64,000 bases of DNA from Aurantiacibacter poecillastricola (GCF_030730945.1 NZ_JAVAMS010000002.1:1-64000), one strand, 5' to 3'; positions 16,039 through 27,395 are shown, numbered from the stretch's first letter. A program made the numbers and translations. Notes: generated from the sequence alone by a model not told the origin.

Positions 16039-16998
16039 ATGAGAATCGGACTCGTTGGTGCTGGCGCATTCGGAGAAAAGCACCTTAAAAGCTTGAAGAC
16101 CATCGACGGCGTAGAGGTCACCGCGTTGGCCGACCACGACAAAGAACGGGCGACTAAGTTCGCGGAAAGATGCGGCATTCCCTTCACCACCACTGACTAT
16201 GATGAAATGTTGGGCACGGATAATGTCGATGCGGTGATCCTGTGCACGCCCACGCAAATGCATGCCGACCAAGCGATCAAGGCAATGGACGCGGGCAAGC
16301 ATGTCGAAGTGGAAATCCCTTTGGCCGACAGCTGGGAAGATGCCGAAGCGGTTGCGAAAAAGCAGAAAGAGACGGGCCTCGTCTGCATGGCCGGCCACAC
16401 TCGCCGGTTCAACCCTTCGCATCAGTATGTGAAGCAGCAGATCGATGCTGGAAAGTTCAACATTCAGGCGATGGATGTCGAGACCTTTTTCTTCCGCCGC
16501 ACCAATATAAATGCGAAGGGCGAACCGCGCAGCTGGACCGATCACCTGCTTTGGCACCATTCCGCGCACACGATCGACATCTTTCAGTACATGACCGGAT
16601 CGAAGGTGAAGACGGCCAATATCATCCAAGGTCCGAAGCATCCGGATCTCGGCATTGCGATGGACATGTCGATCCAGCTCAAGACCGAAGCAGGCCAGAT
16701 CCTGACGCTGGCCCTCAGCTTCAACAATGACGGGCCGCTCGGCACTTTCTTCCGCTATATCGGCGACACTGCGACCTATATTGCGCGTTACGACGATCTC
16801 GTGACCGGCAGGGAAGAACCTGTCGATCTCGCGGGCGTTGCCATTTCGAACAACGGCATCGAACTACAGGATCGTGAATTTATTGCCGCGATCCGTGAGG
16901 GGCGCGAGCCCAATAGCTCCGTCCATCGCGTGATCGAATGCTATCGCACCATCGGCCAGCTCGCGAAGAACCTCGAAGATCAGGATGGTTGGTCTTAA
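16039..16998 (+). CDS. ligC: 4-carboxy-2-hydroxymuconate-6-semialdehyde dehydrogenase
   Basis: 319 residues of the Gfo/Idh/MocA fold, very like LigC of Sphingobium SYK-6 throughout. It has the Rossmann motif GAGAFGEKHL, the VEIPLADSW stretch, GHTRRFNPSHQYV, RSWTDHLLWHHSAHT at the active site, and LQDREFIAAIREGREPNSSV near the end. It oxidises the hemiacetal form of the protocatechuate 4,5-cleavage product to 2-pyrone-4,6-dicarboxylate with NADP. It is the only ligC in the window, whereas ligAB lie 3.3 kb away on the other strand beyond an IS, so it must serve them. An AGGGA ribosome site precedes the ATG. Confidence 0.93.
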   Translation: MRIGLVGAGAFGEKHLKSLKTIDGVEVTALADHDKERATKFAERCGIPFTTTDYDEMLGTDNVDAVILCTPTQMHADQAIKAMDAGKHVEVEIPLADSWEDAEAVAKKQKETGLVCMAGHTRRFNPSHQYVKQQIDAGKFNIQAMDVETFFFRRTNINAKGEPRSWTDHLLWHHSAHTIDIFQYMTGSKVKTANIIQGPKHPDLGIAMDMSIQLKTEAGQILTLALSFNNDGPLGTFFRYIGDTATYIARYDDLVTGREEPVDLAGVAISNNGIELQDREFIAAIREGREPNSSVHRVIECYRTIGQLAKNLEDQDGWS

Positions 16999-17036
16999 CC
17001 GCCCAGAGACTGAATTAAAGTAGACCGTGGAATAAA

Positions 17037-17045
17037 CTTGCAATC
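17037..17045 (+). promoter_or_regulatory. CTTGCAATC word upstream of the aldehyde dehydrogenase
   Basis: The same nine bases occur at 7,213 and 11,749 ahead of other catabolic genes. Here the word lies 39 bases before the ATG. It may be a regulator half-site or a -35-like element. Confidence 0.3.
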
Positions 17046-17083
17046 TCCGGTTGCGAACCGAGACATTTTGGGAAAAGATAAAC

Positions 17084-18598
17084 ATGCCGTCTATACATTC
17101 CGAGATATTAGTTCAGAAAAATTATTCTGCGTCGGCAAATGAATTCCTTCAAAGAAGGCCTGCTCTTTTTATCGATAATGAATGGATCACGTCGACTAAC
17201 GGGACGCTTATCCCAGTTGTCGATCCATCCAGCGGGAAAGAGATCGCATGTATTGTTGAATCGACTTCTCACGAAGTAGATTTAGCTGTGTCGGCTGCAC
17301 GTAGGGCCTTTGACGACGGTCGATGGTCTAATTTGCCAGCCGAGCAGCGCGAGAGGGCTCTGCACCGATTGGCAGATGCAGTTGAGGCGAAATCTGAAGA
17401 ACTTGCCGAATTGGAGGCCATTGATAGCGGAAAGCCGAAGAACATGGTGGCTTCGGTGGACATTCCGGCTGCCATTCGCACCTTGCGCTATATGGCTGGC
17501 TGGCCCAGCAAGCTTGCGGGCGAGCTTCAATTACACCCGGAGGCTTCTCCTTCGGAGTTCCACGCGTTTACGCGTCGCGAACCCGTTGGAGTTGTGGCGC
17601 AGATAATTCCTTGGAACTTTCCGTTGCTGATGCTGGTGAACAAGATTGCTCCCGCCCTTGCCGCGGGCTGCACCCTCGTCCTGAAGCCCGCAGAACTGAC
17701 TTCGCTGACCGCTTTGCGTTTTGCTGACCTGGTCCAGGATGCCGGATTTCCGGCAGGAGTGATCAATATCATTACGGGGTCGGGCACCGGGGCTGGCGAG
17801 ATGCTCTCGCGTCATCCAGATGTCGACAAAATTGCATTCACAGGTTCTACAGCGGTTGGAAAACTCATCAACCATGCGGCAACAGAGTCTTTGAAGAGGG
17901 TGACCCTCGAACTTGGCGGGAAAGGGCCTGTAATTCTATTGCCAGACGCTGACCTGCAAACTGCAATACCAGCCGCAGCGCAGGCAATCTTTTTCAACTC
18001 CGGTCAGGTGTGTGTGGCAGGTTCAAGGCTTTTTGCTCATAGCTCAGTTTTCGATCAAGTGATTGAAGGCTTGGCAGGAGCAACACAATTTTGGACACCG
18101 CGTGCAGCGCTTGATCCAGAAGCAATAATGGGGCCGTTGGTAAGTCAGGGACAAAAAGACAAGGTATTGGCTTGTATTTCGGAGGGTCAGAAAGCGGGTG
18201 CTACCGTTGCAGTGGGAGGAGATTGCCCGGAAGGCGAGGGATTCTATGTAAATCCGACAGTACTGGTGGATGTGAAGCCGGAAATGAGTGTGGTGCGAGA
18301 CGAAATATTCGGACCTGTTTTGGTGGCCCAGAGGTTCGATGATTTCGATGATGTTGTGGCAGCGGCAAATGACTCTCACTTCGGGCTTGCTGCTTCGGTT
18401 TGGACGAAGGACATCGGGACAATGCACCGGGCTATCGCGGGCATCAAATCAGGTACGGTGTGGGGCAATTGCCATGGCGTGATGGGACCAGGTTTGCCCA
18501 TGGGCGGTTACAAGCAATCAGGATTCGGTCGAGAAATGGGCCGCGAAGGCGTTGAGGCATACACAGAACTGAAAACTGCCATGATCAAGCTGCAATAA
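17084..18598 (+). CDS. NAD(P)-dependent aldehyde dehydrogenase
   Basis: 504 residues of the aldehyde dehydrogenase superfamily. The general base E276 is in LELGGKGP, the nucleophile C310 is in FFNSGQVCVAGSR, and N178 is in IPWNFP. All catalytic residues are present. The ATG at 17,084 with GGGAAAAG upstream is preferred over an in-frame 17,051 start. It most resembles the betaine/phenylacetaldehyde dehydrogenase group and probably oxidises an aromatic or aliphatic aldehyde made by the block. It lies 85 bases after ligC on the same strand but has its own CTTGCAATC motif. No partner reveals the substrate. Confidence 0.9.
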   Translation: MPSIHSEILVQKNYSASANEFLQRRPALFIDNEWITSTNGTLIPVVDPSSGKEIACIVESTSHEVDLAVSAARRAFDDGRWSNLPAEQRERALHRLADAVEAKSEELAELEAIDSGKPKNMVASVDIPAAIRTLRYMAGWPSKLAGELQLHPEASPSEFHAFTRREPVGVVAQIIPWNFPLLMLVNKIAPALAAGCTLVLKPAELTSLTALRFADLVQDAGFPAGVINIITGSGTGAGEMLSRHPDVDKIAFTGSTAVGKLINHAATESLKRVTLELGGKGPVILLPDADLQTAIPAAAQAIFFNSGQVCVAGSRLFAHSSVFDQVIEGLAGATQFWTPRAALDPEAIMGPLVSQGQKDKVLACISEGQKAGATVAVGGDCPEGEGFYVNPTVLVDVKPEMSVVRDEIFGPVLVAQRFDDFDDVVAAANDSHFGLAASVWTKDIGTMHRAIAGIKSGTVWGNCHGVMGPGLPMGGYKQSGFGREMGREGVEAYTELKTAMIKLQ

Positions 18599-18944
18599 AC
18601 GTCTAGAGCGGTACCAGAATCTTCTTAGTTCCGTGAGCACGGTTGGCTTGCCATCTCGAAAATCTGGAGACGAGTTGGAGGGATTGGGCTGTTGCCTATC
18701 GAACACCTGCCGCTATTCGAATATGGGCGAAGCCGGCTTTTACAGAAAGCGAGTTTTTGAGCGCAACGGATTAGAGTTGGTTGGTCAAAGCTAATCATTC
18801 CAAGATCGTTGTCTGATCAGGCCCCCCCTGGAGCTTGGATGAAAGTACTCCGTCGCGCCGAGATACCATATCGAACATTGACGTGACCCCCTGATTTTCC
18901 TCCAAGCTTGATTAGAGTCCGGCCCTGACAGAAGGACGGACGAG

Positions 18945-19211
18945 ATGAAGAGAACGAGGTTTTCAGAAGAGCAGATCATCGGGGTGCTGAAGGAAGCCGA
19001 GGCGGGTGCGAAGACTGCCGACTTGGCCCGGCGACACGGTGTGTCGGAAGCGACGATCTACAACTGGAAGTCGAAGTATGGTGGGCTGGAGGTGTCTGAT
19101 GCCCGTCGGCTCAAGGAGCTGGAGAGCGAGAACGCGAAGCTCAAGCGGCTGCTGGCCGATGCGATGCTGGACAAGGCGGCGCTGAAGGATCTCCTGGCAA
19201 AAAAGTTCTGA
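18945..19211 (+). CDS. IS3-family transposase OrfA
   Basis: 88 residues. A helix-turn-helix in the first 45 residues (FSEEQIIGVLKEAEAGAKTADLARRHGVSEATIYNWKSKYGG) is the classic IS3 OrfA pattern, followed by a leucine-rich coiled coil (RLKELESENAKLKRLLADAMLDKAALKDLL). It is intact and full length. The usual programmed frameshift region into OrfB lies after it, and OrfB begins 50 bases downstream. Confidence 0.93.
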   Translation: MKRTRFSEEQIIGVLKEAEAGAKTADLARRHGVSEATIYNWKSKYGGLEVSDARRLKELESENAKLKRLLADAMLDKAALKDLLAKKF

Positions 19212-19261
19212 CGCCCGTCGCGAAGCGGGAAGCTGTCGCTCATCTCCAAGCGTGCCATGGG

Positions 19262-19989
19262 ATGAGCGAACGGCGGGCGTGCCGTGTCATCGATGCTGAT
19301 CGCAAGAGCGTGCGTTACCGTTCCACCCGGGACGATGACGCCGGTCTGCGTGAGAAGCTGCGCGAGCTGGCCAACCAGCGTCGCCGGTTCGGCTATCGCC
19401 GTCTGCACATCCTGCTGCGCCGGGAGGGGATCATGATCAACCGGAAGAAGACCCAGAGACTTTACAAGGAGGAAGGACTGGCTGTCAGGCGGCGACGCAG
19501 CCGCAGGCGCGCTGTCGGCACGAGGGCACCGGCTCCGGTGCTGGCGCTGCCGAACCAGCGCTGGAGCCTCGACTTCGTGCACGACCAGATGGCCTCAGGC
19601 AGGCGGTTCCGCGTACTCAACGTGGTCGATGACGTGACGAGGAAGTACCTGGCAGCGGTGCCGAACACCTCGATCTCCGGGCGCCGTGTTGTGCGCGAGT
19701 TGACCGCGCTGATCGCGCAGCGTGGCAAGCCCGGCATGATCGTCAGCGATAACGGCACTGAGCTAACCAGTAATGCGGTGCTGGCATGGTGCGGAGATGG
19801 GCGTGGAGTGGCATTACATCGCGCCAGGCCAGCCGATACAGAACGGCTTCTGCGGCCCTTGGCTAGGCAACCCCGGGGCGTTCGCCGCCGAACTGGCTAA
19901 GCGATGGCCTGCTTCGCTACGCCGTACGGCCTCCGCTACGCAGCCCATCGCTTCAACCGCGCTCATGCGCAAAACGAGCTGGGGGTCAC
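19262..19989 (+). pseudogene. IS3-family transposase OrfB, frameshifted and internally deleted
   Basis: The first 170 or so codons read as a normal IS3 OrfB with the DDE domain start (NQRWSLDFVHDQMASGRRFR and the SDNGTELTSNAVLAW segment carrying the second Asp). At about 19,790 an extra base shifts the frame: the correct continuation GVEWHYIAPGQPIQNGF is in another frame. Directly after it the region with the catalytic Glu (normally VESFNGRLRDE) and about 30 more codons is missing, and the sequence jumps to the GAFAAELAKRW tail. With both lesions no active transposase can be made. Confidence 0.85.
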
Positions 19990-20000
19990 GACAGCATGAA

Positions 20001-20032
20001 CCTATCGCATGATAGGTGGCGCGCTATCATGC
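20001..20032. repeat. Nested inverted repeats next to the IS
   Basis: GCATGATAG (20,007-20,015) is repeated as CTATCATGC (20,024-20,032) around an 8-bp spacer, and overlaps CCTATC-GCAT-GATAGG (20,001-20,016). It can form alternative hairpins. It begins 12 bases beyond the IS right end. Function unknown; possible operator relic or IS target hotspot. The following 220 bases up to ligB show no convincing gene. Confidence 0.45.
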
Positions 20033-20255
20033 TATCTGCATGTCCGATGCGACCATCTACCTTAGCCTGAAGCACCTCGGATTGCACCGGGTCCCACGGA
20101 GTGAGCGTGCGCGCAAAATTTACGCAAATGCAACAACCATGACGTACCAGTCAGTGAATGCGGACGGGCGTCAAGTTCCGGGTCCGATGGACAAGAGAGT
20201 GCGTCGCTTCCAGCCCCAGGGACCGACGATACCGCCCGCGGGCGCCTTTCGTTTG

Positions 20256-21587
<1,332 letters not shown>

Positions 21588-21896
21588 TCAGGCTTCCTCA
21601 GCGTCTTTCCATTCGTATTCCAGCGGCGCCTCGCGGAAGGCGAAGCGGTCGATGTGCTCCTCGATCACGCCGCGCATCCGCACGTTCTCCTCGTGGTCGG
21701 CCGTGGTCAGCGTGATGCCGATGCCGTCCTTGTGCGCGGTCATCACGGCATTGGTGTGTTCGGAGAAGGGGAACACGCCCATGCCGTCGCCCTCGTCGTA
21801 GGTGGTCGCCATCTTGTGGCCCCAGTGCTTGACGAGCTGCTGAATATACCGCTCCGGCTTCTCGCATTTCACCATGCCTGTTGCTGTCGCGCTCAA
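21588..21896 (-). CDS. DUF2218-family small protein inside the lig operon
   Basis: About 102 residues from a TTG that overlaps the ligJ stop (TTGA), or 95 from the ATG at 21,875. The segment KCEKPERYIQQLVKHWGHKM, the central FPFSEHTNAVMTA part and the late ADHEENVRMRGVIEEHIDRFAFREAPLEYEW stretch fit the DUF2218 family. The SYK-6 ligJABC order has, as I recall, no such gene. Its product ends one base before ligA begins. DUF2218 proteins resemble small siderophore-operon proteins and have no agreed biochemical role. Tight coupling suggests a function in protocatechuate cleavage, perhaps iron supply to LigB, which is speculative. Confidence 0.75.
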   Translation of the reverse strand: MSATATGMVKCEKPERYIQQLVKHWGHKMATTYDEGDGMGVFPFSEHTNAVMTAHKDGIGITLTTADHEENVRMRGVIEEHIDRFAFREAPLEYEWKDAEEA

Positions 21897-22918
21897 TGTC
21901 CGCGCTCCGCCAGCACCTTGTTGAGGCGACCATATACGCGGCGGGCGTTGCCTTCGAAGATCATGTGCTTTTCCTCGTCCGAGATATCGAGGGCATCGAT
22001 ATACCGCTTGGTATCGTCGAAATAATGGCCGGTCTGCGGGTCGATGCCGCGCACCGCGCCCACCATTTCGCTGCCGAACAGGATGTTCTTGTTCTCGATC
22101 ACGTCGGCCAGCAGGTTGATGCCCGGCTGGTGGTAGACGCAGGTGTCGAAGAACACGTTGTTCATCAGGTGCTGCTCGATATCGGGCTGCTTCAGCATGT
22201 CCGCAAGGCCGCGATATCGGCCCCAGTGATAGGGCACCGCGCCGCCGCCGTGCGGGATGATCAGCTTCAGGTCCGGGAAGCGGCTGAAGAGGTCGCCCTC
22301 GAGCAGCTGCATGAAGGCAACGGTGTCGGCGGCGAGGTAATAGCCGCCCGTCGCGTGCATCGAGGGGTTGCAGCTGCCCGACACGTGGATCATCGCGGGC
22401 ACGTCCAGCTCGCACATCGCCTCGTAGATCGGGAACCAGTATTCGTCCGTCAGCGGCGGGTGCTGGAAATAGCCGCCGCCGGGATCGGGATTGAGATTGC
22501 AGACGACGAAGTTCAGTTCCTCAACGCAGCGGCGCAGTTCGCGCACGCTCTCGCTCATGTCGGACTTCGGGCTCTGCGGCAGCATGCAGCCGCCGATGAA
22601 GGTATCCGGGAAGAGCTGGGTGACGCGGTAGATCAGGTCGTTGCAGCGCTTCGCCCATTCGCTCGCCACGGCCTGGTCGCCCACGTGCGGGGCCATCGCG
22701 GAGGCGCGCGGCGAAAAGATGGTGAAGTCCGCCCCGCGCTCCTTGATCAGGCGAAGCTGGTTGTCCTCGATCGTCTGGCGAATCTCGTCGTCCGAGATTT
22801 CCGGGTAGGGCGGCGGCTGCGTGCCGTCCTTGTACGCCGCCTTCTGCTCTTCGCGCCAGGCATCGTGGCCCTTGGGCAGGACGGTGTAGTGGCCGTGACA
22901 ATCGATGATCAGGCTCAT
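21893..22918 (-). CDS. ligJ: 4-oxalomesaconate hydratase
   Basis: 341 residues, amidohydrolase-superfamily hydratase, the same length as SYK-6 LigJ. The metal-binding H8 and H10 are in DCHGHYTVLP. Other landmarks are SPRASAMAPHVGDQ, NLNPDPGGGYF, MIHVSGSCNPSMHATG and IPHGGGAVPYHWGR, plus LFGSEMVGAVRGIDP. It hydrates 4-oxalomesaconate to 4-carboxy-4-hydroxy-2-oxoadipate, the step after LigI and LigU. It is the first gene of the minus-strand lig unit, so its promoter lies in 22,919-23,230. Confidence 0.95.
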   Translation of the reverse strand: MSLIIDCHGHYTVLPKGHDAWREEQKAAYKDGTQPPPYPEISDDEIRQTIEDNQLRLIKERGADFTIFSPRASAMAPHVGDQAVASEWAKRCNDLIYRVTQLFPDTFIGGCMLPQSPKSDMSESVRELRRCVEELNFVVCNLNPDPGGGYFQHPPLTDEYWFPIYEAMCELDVPAMIHVSGSCNPSMHATGGYYLAADTVAFMQLLEGDLFSRFPDLKLIIPHGGGAVPYHWGRYRGLADMLKQPDIEQHLMNNVFFDTCVYHQPGINLLADVIENKNILFGSEMVGAVRGIDPQTGHYFDDTKRYIDALDISDEEKHMIFEGNARRVYGRLNKVLAERGH

Positions 22919-23230
22919 GTTTACTCGTTCCTCTATTTACTGACAGCGCCTGGTCCGCCGGAACCAGCGACAGCATAAAATGGGCTTCCGCCAGAGTGTC
23001 TGCGGCAATTTCGCCGTTGAGAAAGCGCACCTGCCGTGCTGCGCGGCAGCGCGCAGATCTGTCGACACGTTTCATGCGGCCGAACCCTACCATTCCCCCC
23101 GCGTGGGGATAGGTCGATCCGCCTACAATGAATCCCACGAGGGCCAGCTTCTGCGTCATCGCCGCCTATCTGATGCAACGGATGCATTCAGACAAATCGA
23201 TAGCATGCGCTACCCATAAGTTTTTGTGAA
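22919..23230. other. Gene-free stretch upstream of ligJ
   Basis: 312 bases between the lysR stop and the ligJ start. It should contain the ligJ-A-B promoter. An AT-richer patch at 23,195-23,230 and an imperfect repeat around ATGCAACGGATGCA at 23,173-23,186 could be LysR contacts. A minus-strand frame from 23,159 is open but runs 400 bases into ligJ and is not accepted as a gene. Confidence 0.4.
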
Positions 23231-24382
23231 CTAGTTACTCTCTAATCGCTGCTCTAAGAGCGCCAGCAAAAATGCCTGCGAGCGCGTCGGGCGCCAGTCC
23301 TTGCGAGTTATGATTCCGATGGTCCGCTTTACCTCTACAGGGCAGGGGACGGAAGCGAGCACGCCACTTTCCAGTTCCACCCGCAGCTGGTCAGGTGAAA
23401 GCAGAGTGATGCCTTCGCCCAACAGGAGCAATTCCCGGATTGTCAGCACCGATCCGCATTCCACGCGAACATGCGGCGGCTCGAGTTTGCAGTGGCGCAT
23501 CATGTCTTCCCAGTAGTGGCGAAGCGGTGTATCGCTACCGGGCAGAATCCAGGGGTATTCCCCAAGCCGGGCCGTTTCGAACGTACCCCCCTTCGCTATC
23601 AGAGGATGACCGGAGCGCATTATCAGCATCGGCTGGTCGATGAACGTAGGCCGCTGCTCAAGGTCGTCGGGCGGATCTGCTTCGCGCAGTGCGCCGAGCA
23701 TGAGGTCCACTTCGCCATCACGCAACGGGCCCGACAATTCGGCGTAGCTGCCTTCCGTCACTGCAATGTCGACCTGCGGCCATTCGCGGATGAACTTGGC
23801 GAGCGCGACGGGCAACCAGCGGGCGCGGGAGAGCGGCATTGCCCCTATCACGATGCGTCCAGCGGCTTTGCCTTGCCAGTCGGCCACTTCGTCGAGGCCC
23901 GCGCGGAGTTCGGCAAGCGCTAGGCCGAAGCCGCGCGCCCTTTTCTGCCCTTGTGTGGTCAGTGCTATAGAGCGTCCGCGACGGTCGATCAGTCGCTGGC
24001 CTAGTGCCACAGAGAGATCCGCTATTGCGCGGTGGAGCGATGCTGTGGAAAGCCCTGTAATCGCCGAGGCTTCGGAATAGCTTCCCGCCCGTGCCACGGC
24101 AAGGAAGGCGCGCATTTGCGTGCCAGTGACCCGCGTACTACCGATATGGGCGATGGCCCTCTTGGCTCGCGGAGCCAACAACAGCGAGGGCTCGGTCGGT
24201 GTCATGCCTAACGGACCGCGTTCGAAGAGGGTGCATTCCAGCTCGCTTTCCAGCCGGGCGATGGCCTGCGTTAGCGCCGGCTGCGTAAGGTTGATGGCCC
24301 GAGCCGCCGCGCTGACGGTACCGTGTTCCATCGTCGCTGCCAGCGCGCCAAAGTGGCGGATATTGAACCAGCGTTTCTCCAT
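23231..24382 (-). CDS. LysR-family regulator with two helix-turn-helix domains (lig pathway)
   Basis: 383 residues, about 80 longer than a normal LysR protein because the DNA-binding domain occurs twice. The first (about 7-64) contains [25 protein letters not shown]. The second (about 88-146) contains [26 protein letters not shown] standard substrate-binding domain follows ([17 protein letters not shown] onward). It lies between ligJ (same strand) and the divergent ligK, so it is the obvious regulator of both lig units, analogous in position to LigR of SYK-6. The inducer is probably protocatechuate or a pathway intermediate (inference). The double domain may let one dimer contact four half-sites. 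Confidence 0.85.
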   Translation of the reverse strand: MEKRWFNIRHFGALAATMEHGTVSAAARAINLTQPALTQAIARLESELECTLFERGPLGMTPTEPSLLLAPRAKRAIAHIGSTRVTGTQMRAFLAVARAGSYSEASAITGLSTASLHRAIADLSVALGQRLIDRRGRSIALTTQGQKRARGFGLALAELRAGLDEVADWQGKAAGRIVIGAMPLSRARWLPVALAKFIREWPQVDIAVTEGSYAELSGPLRDGEVDLMLGALREADPPDDLEQRPTFIDQPMLIMRSGHPLIAKGGTFETARLGEYPWILPGSDTPLRHYWEDMMRHCKLEPPHVRVECGSVLTIRELLLLGEGITLLSPDQLRVELESGVLASVPCPVEVKRTIGIITRKDWRPTRSQAFLLALLEQRLESN

Positions 24383-24500
24383 TAAACAACTATTAGCATT
24401 TTGTTATGAGACCCGCCAACTTCGCATTTGTTGCGTCGCGCGAGAAAACGCAGACTGTTGCGCAATCAGGACCATCCGGCAAGATCAGGGAGCTTTCATC

Positions 24501-25175
24501 ATGAGCGGCATCGTCGTCCAGAATACCGAACGGGCCGATCCCGAAGTCGTCAGCGCGCTGGGCGCCTGCGGCGTGGCCACCGTTCACGAAGCGCAGGGGC
24601 GCACCGGTTTGCTGGCAAGCTACATGCGCCCGATCTATCCCGGCGCGCGCATCGGTGCCTCCGCCGTGACGATTTCCGTTCCTCCGGGCGACAACTACAT
24701 GGTCCACGCCGCGATCGAGCAGTGCCGCGAGGGCGACGTGCTGGTGATCGCGCCGACCTCTCCGTGCGAGGACGGCTATTTCGGTGACCTTCTGGCCACC
24801 AGCGCGCAGGCGCGCGGGGTGAAGGGGCTGATCATCGATGCAGGCATCCGCGATGTGCGCGACCTGAAGGAAATGGATTTCCCCGTGTGGTCCAAGCGCG
24901 TGTTCGCGCAAGGCACGATCAAGGCGAGCCTCGGCAGCGTGAACGTTGACGTGGTGTGCGCGGGCGCTTTCATCCGTCCCGGCGACATCATCGTTGCCGA
25001 CGATGACGGCGTGTGCGTCACCCGCCGCGAGGACGCGGAAGAAGTGCTGAAGAAGGCGCAGGCGCGCGAGGCGAACGAGGAAGAGAAGCGCAAGCGGCTG
25101 GAAAGCGGCGAACTGGGCCTCGACATGTACGGCTTCCGCGACAAGCTGAAGGACATGGGCCTGAAGTGGGTCTGA
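24501..25175 (+). CDS. ligK: 4-carboxy-4-hydroxy-2-oxoadipate aldolase / oxaloacetate decarboxylase
   Basis: 224 residues of the RraA-like class II aldolase family. It shares most positions with SYK-6 Lig[58 protein letters not shown], the divalent-metal/substrate region [14 protein letters not shown], and [11 protein letters not shown]. It splits the last intermediate into pyruvate and oxaloacetate and can decarboxylate oxaloacetate. The ATG at 24,501 is chosen; a longer frame from 24,120 would cross the divergent lysR promoter. It starts the plus-strand unit ligK-ligU-ligI. Confidence 0.95.
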   Translation: MSGIVVQNTERADPEVVSALGACGVATVHEAQGRTGLLASYMRPIYPGARIGASAVTISVPPGDNYMVHAAIEQCREGDVLVIAPTSPCEDGYFGDLLATSAQARGVKGLIIDAGIRDVRDLKEMDFPVWSKRVFAQGTIKASLGSVNVDVVCAGAFIRPGDIIVADDDGVCVTRREDAEEVLKKAQAREANEEEKRKRLESGELGLDMYGFRDKLKDMGLKWV

Positions 25176-25191
25176 GCCTCGCGAGCGGCAG

Positions 25192-25323
25192 GTGAACAGG
25201 CCCGAGTTGCACTGGCCAACCGTTCTGCGGACCGGATGTGCAACCTGGGCCATAGGCCTGCTGCTGCTGCCGCCCCTGCTGGAAGGGCTGGCATGGCTAT
25301 TCGAGATCATAGACAGGGATTGA
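25192..25323 (+). CDS. Possible 43-residue single-span membrane peptide
   Basis: A GTG-started frame between ligK and ligU: a polar N-terminus (VNRPELHWPTVLRTG) is followed by a hydrophobic stretch, CATWAIGLLLLPPLLEGLAW, and ends in IIDRD. It begins 16 bases after ligK stops and ends 19 before ligU starts, filling the gap exactly. It would be a one-TM peptide. No family is recognised, and such a short frame could be chance in GC-rich DNA. Confidence 0.3.
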   Translation: MNRPELHWPTVLRTGCATWAIGLLLLPPLLEGLAWLFEIIDRD

Positions 25324-25342
25324 CCTGCGAAGGGTGTAGGAC

Positions 25343-27278
<1,936 letters not shown>

Positions 27279-27279
27279 G

Positions 27280-27299
27280 AATCCCCCTTTTTGGGGATT
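27280..27299 (+). terminator. Hairpin directly after ligI
   Basis: AATCCCC (27,280-27,286) pairs perfectly with GGGGATT (27,293-27,299) around CTTTTT. It starts two bases after the ligI stop. No T-run follows directly, though GAACTTTTT comes about 10 bases later. Probable transcription end of the lig unit. Confidence 0.5.
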
Positions 27300-27371
27300 G
27301 AACTCGCGAACTTTTTCGGTGGGGAGAAAGCACGATGCGGTAGTCTACCCTAAAATACTAGCTACATGGTT

Positions 27372-27395
27372 TGGGGGATAACGTGGGTACGCAGC
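27372..27395 (+). repeat. 24-bp direct repeat, copy 1
   Basis: TGGGG-GATAAC-GTGGGTACGCAGC, matching copy 2 at 27,789-27,812 at 20 of 24 positions. Repeated GTGGGTA words of this kind occur around integrase-binding regions of integrative elements, so both copies may belong to an old attachment region. Confidence 0.5.

Larger units (their letters stand above)
18883..19989 (+). mobile_element. IS3-family insertion sequence, defective, with 3-bp target duplication
   Basis: The ends are inverted repeats beginning GTGACCCCC (left, 18,883) and ending GGGGGTCAC (right, 19,989), each flanked by GAC, consistent with a 3-bp target-site duplication. The element is about 1.1 kb, slightly short for an IS3 member because OrfB has an internal deletion. 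It carries OrfA (18,945) and a damaged OrfB (19,262). It sits between the aldehyde dehydrogenase and ligB. It is related to the remnant at 1-214 but points the other way. Confidence 0.85.

Noticed and set aside
21881..22978. 365-codon plus-strand frame over ligJ
   Set aside because: Antisense shadow of ligJ, rich in Val, Ala and His as expected from reverse reading of GC-rich codons.
22521..23159. Minus-strand frame starting MTQKLALVGFIVGG upstream of ligJ
   Set aside because: It would overlap ligJ by about 400 bases in another frame, and the overlapping part looks like random out-of-frame sequence. The first 30 residues look gene-like but cannot be supported.
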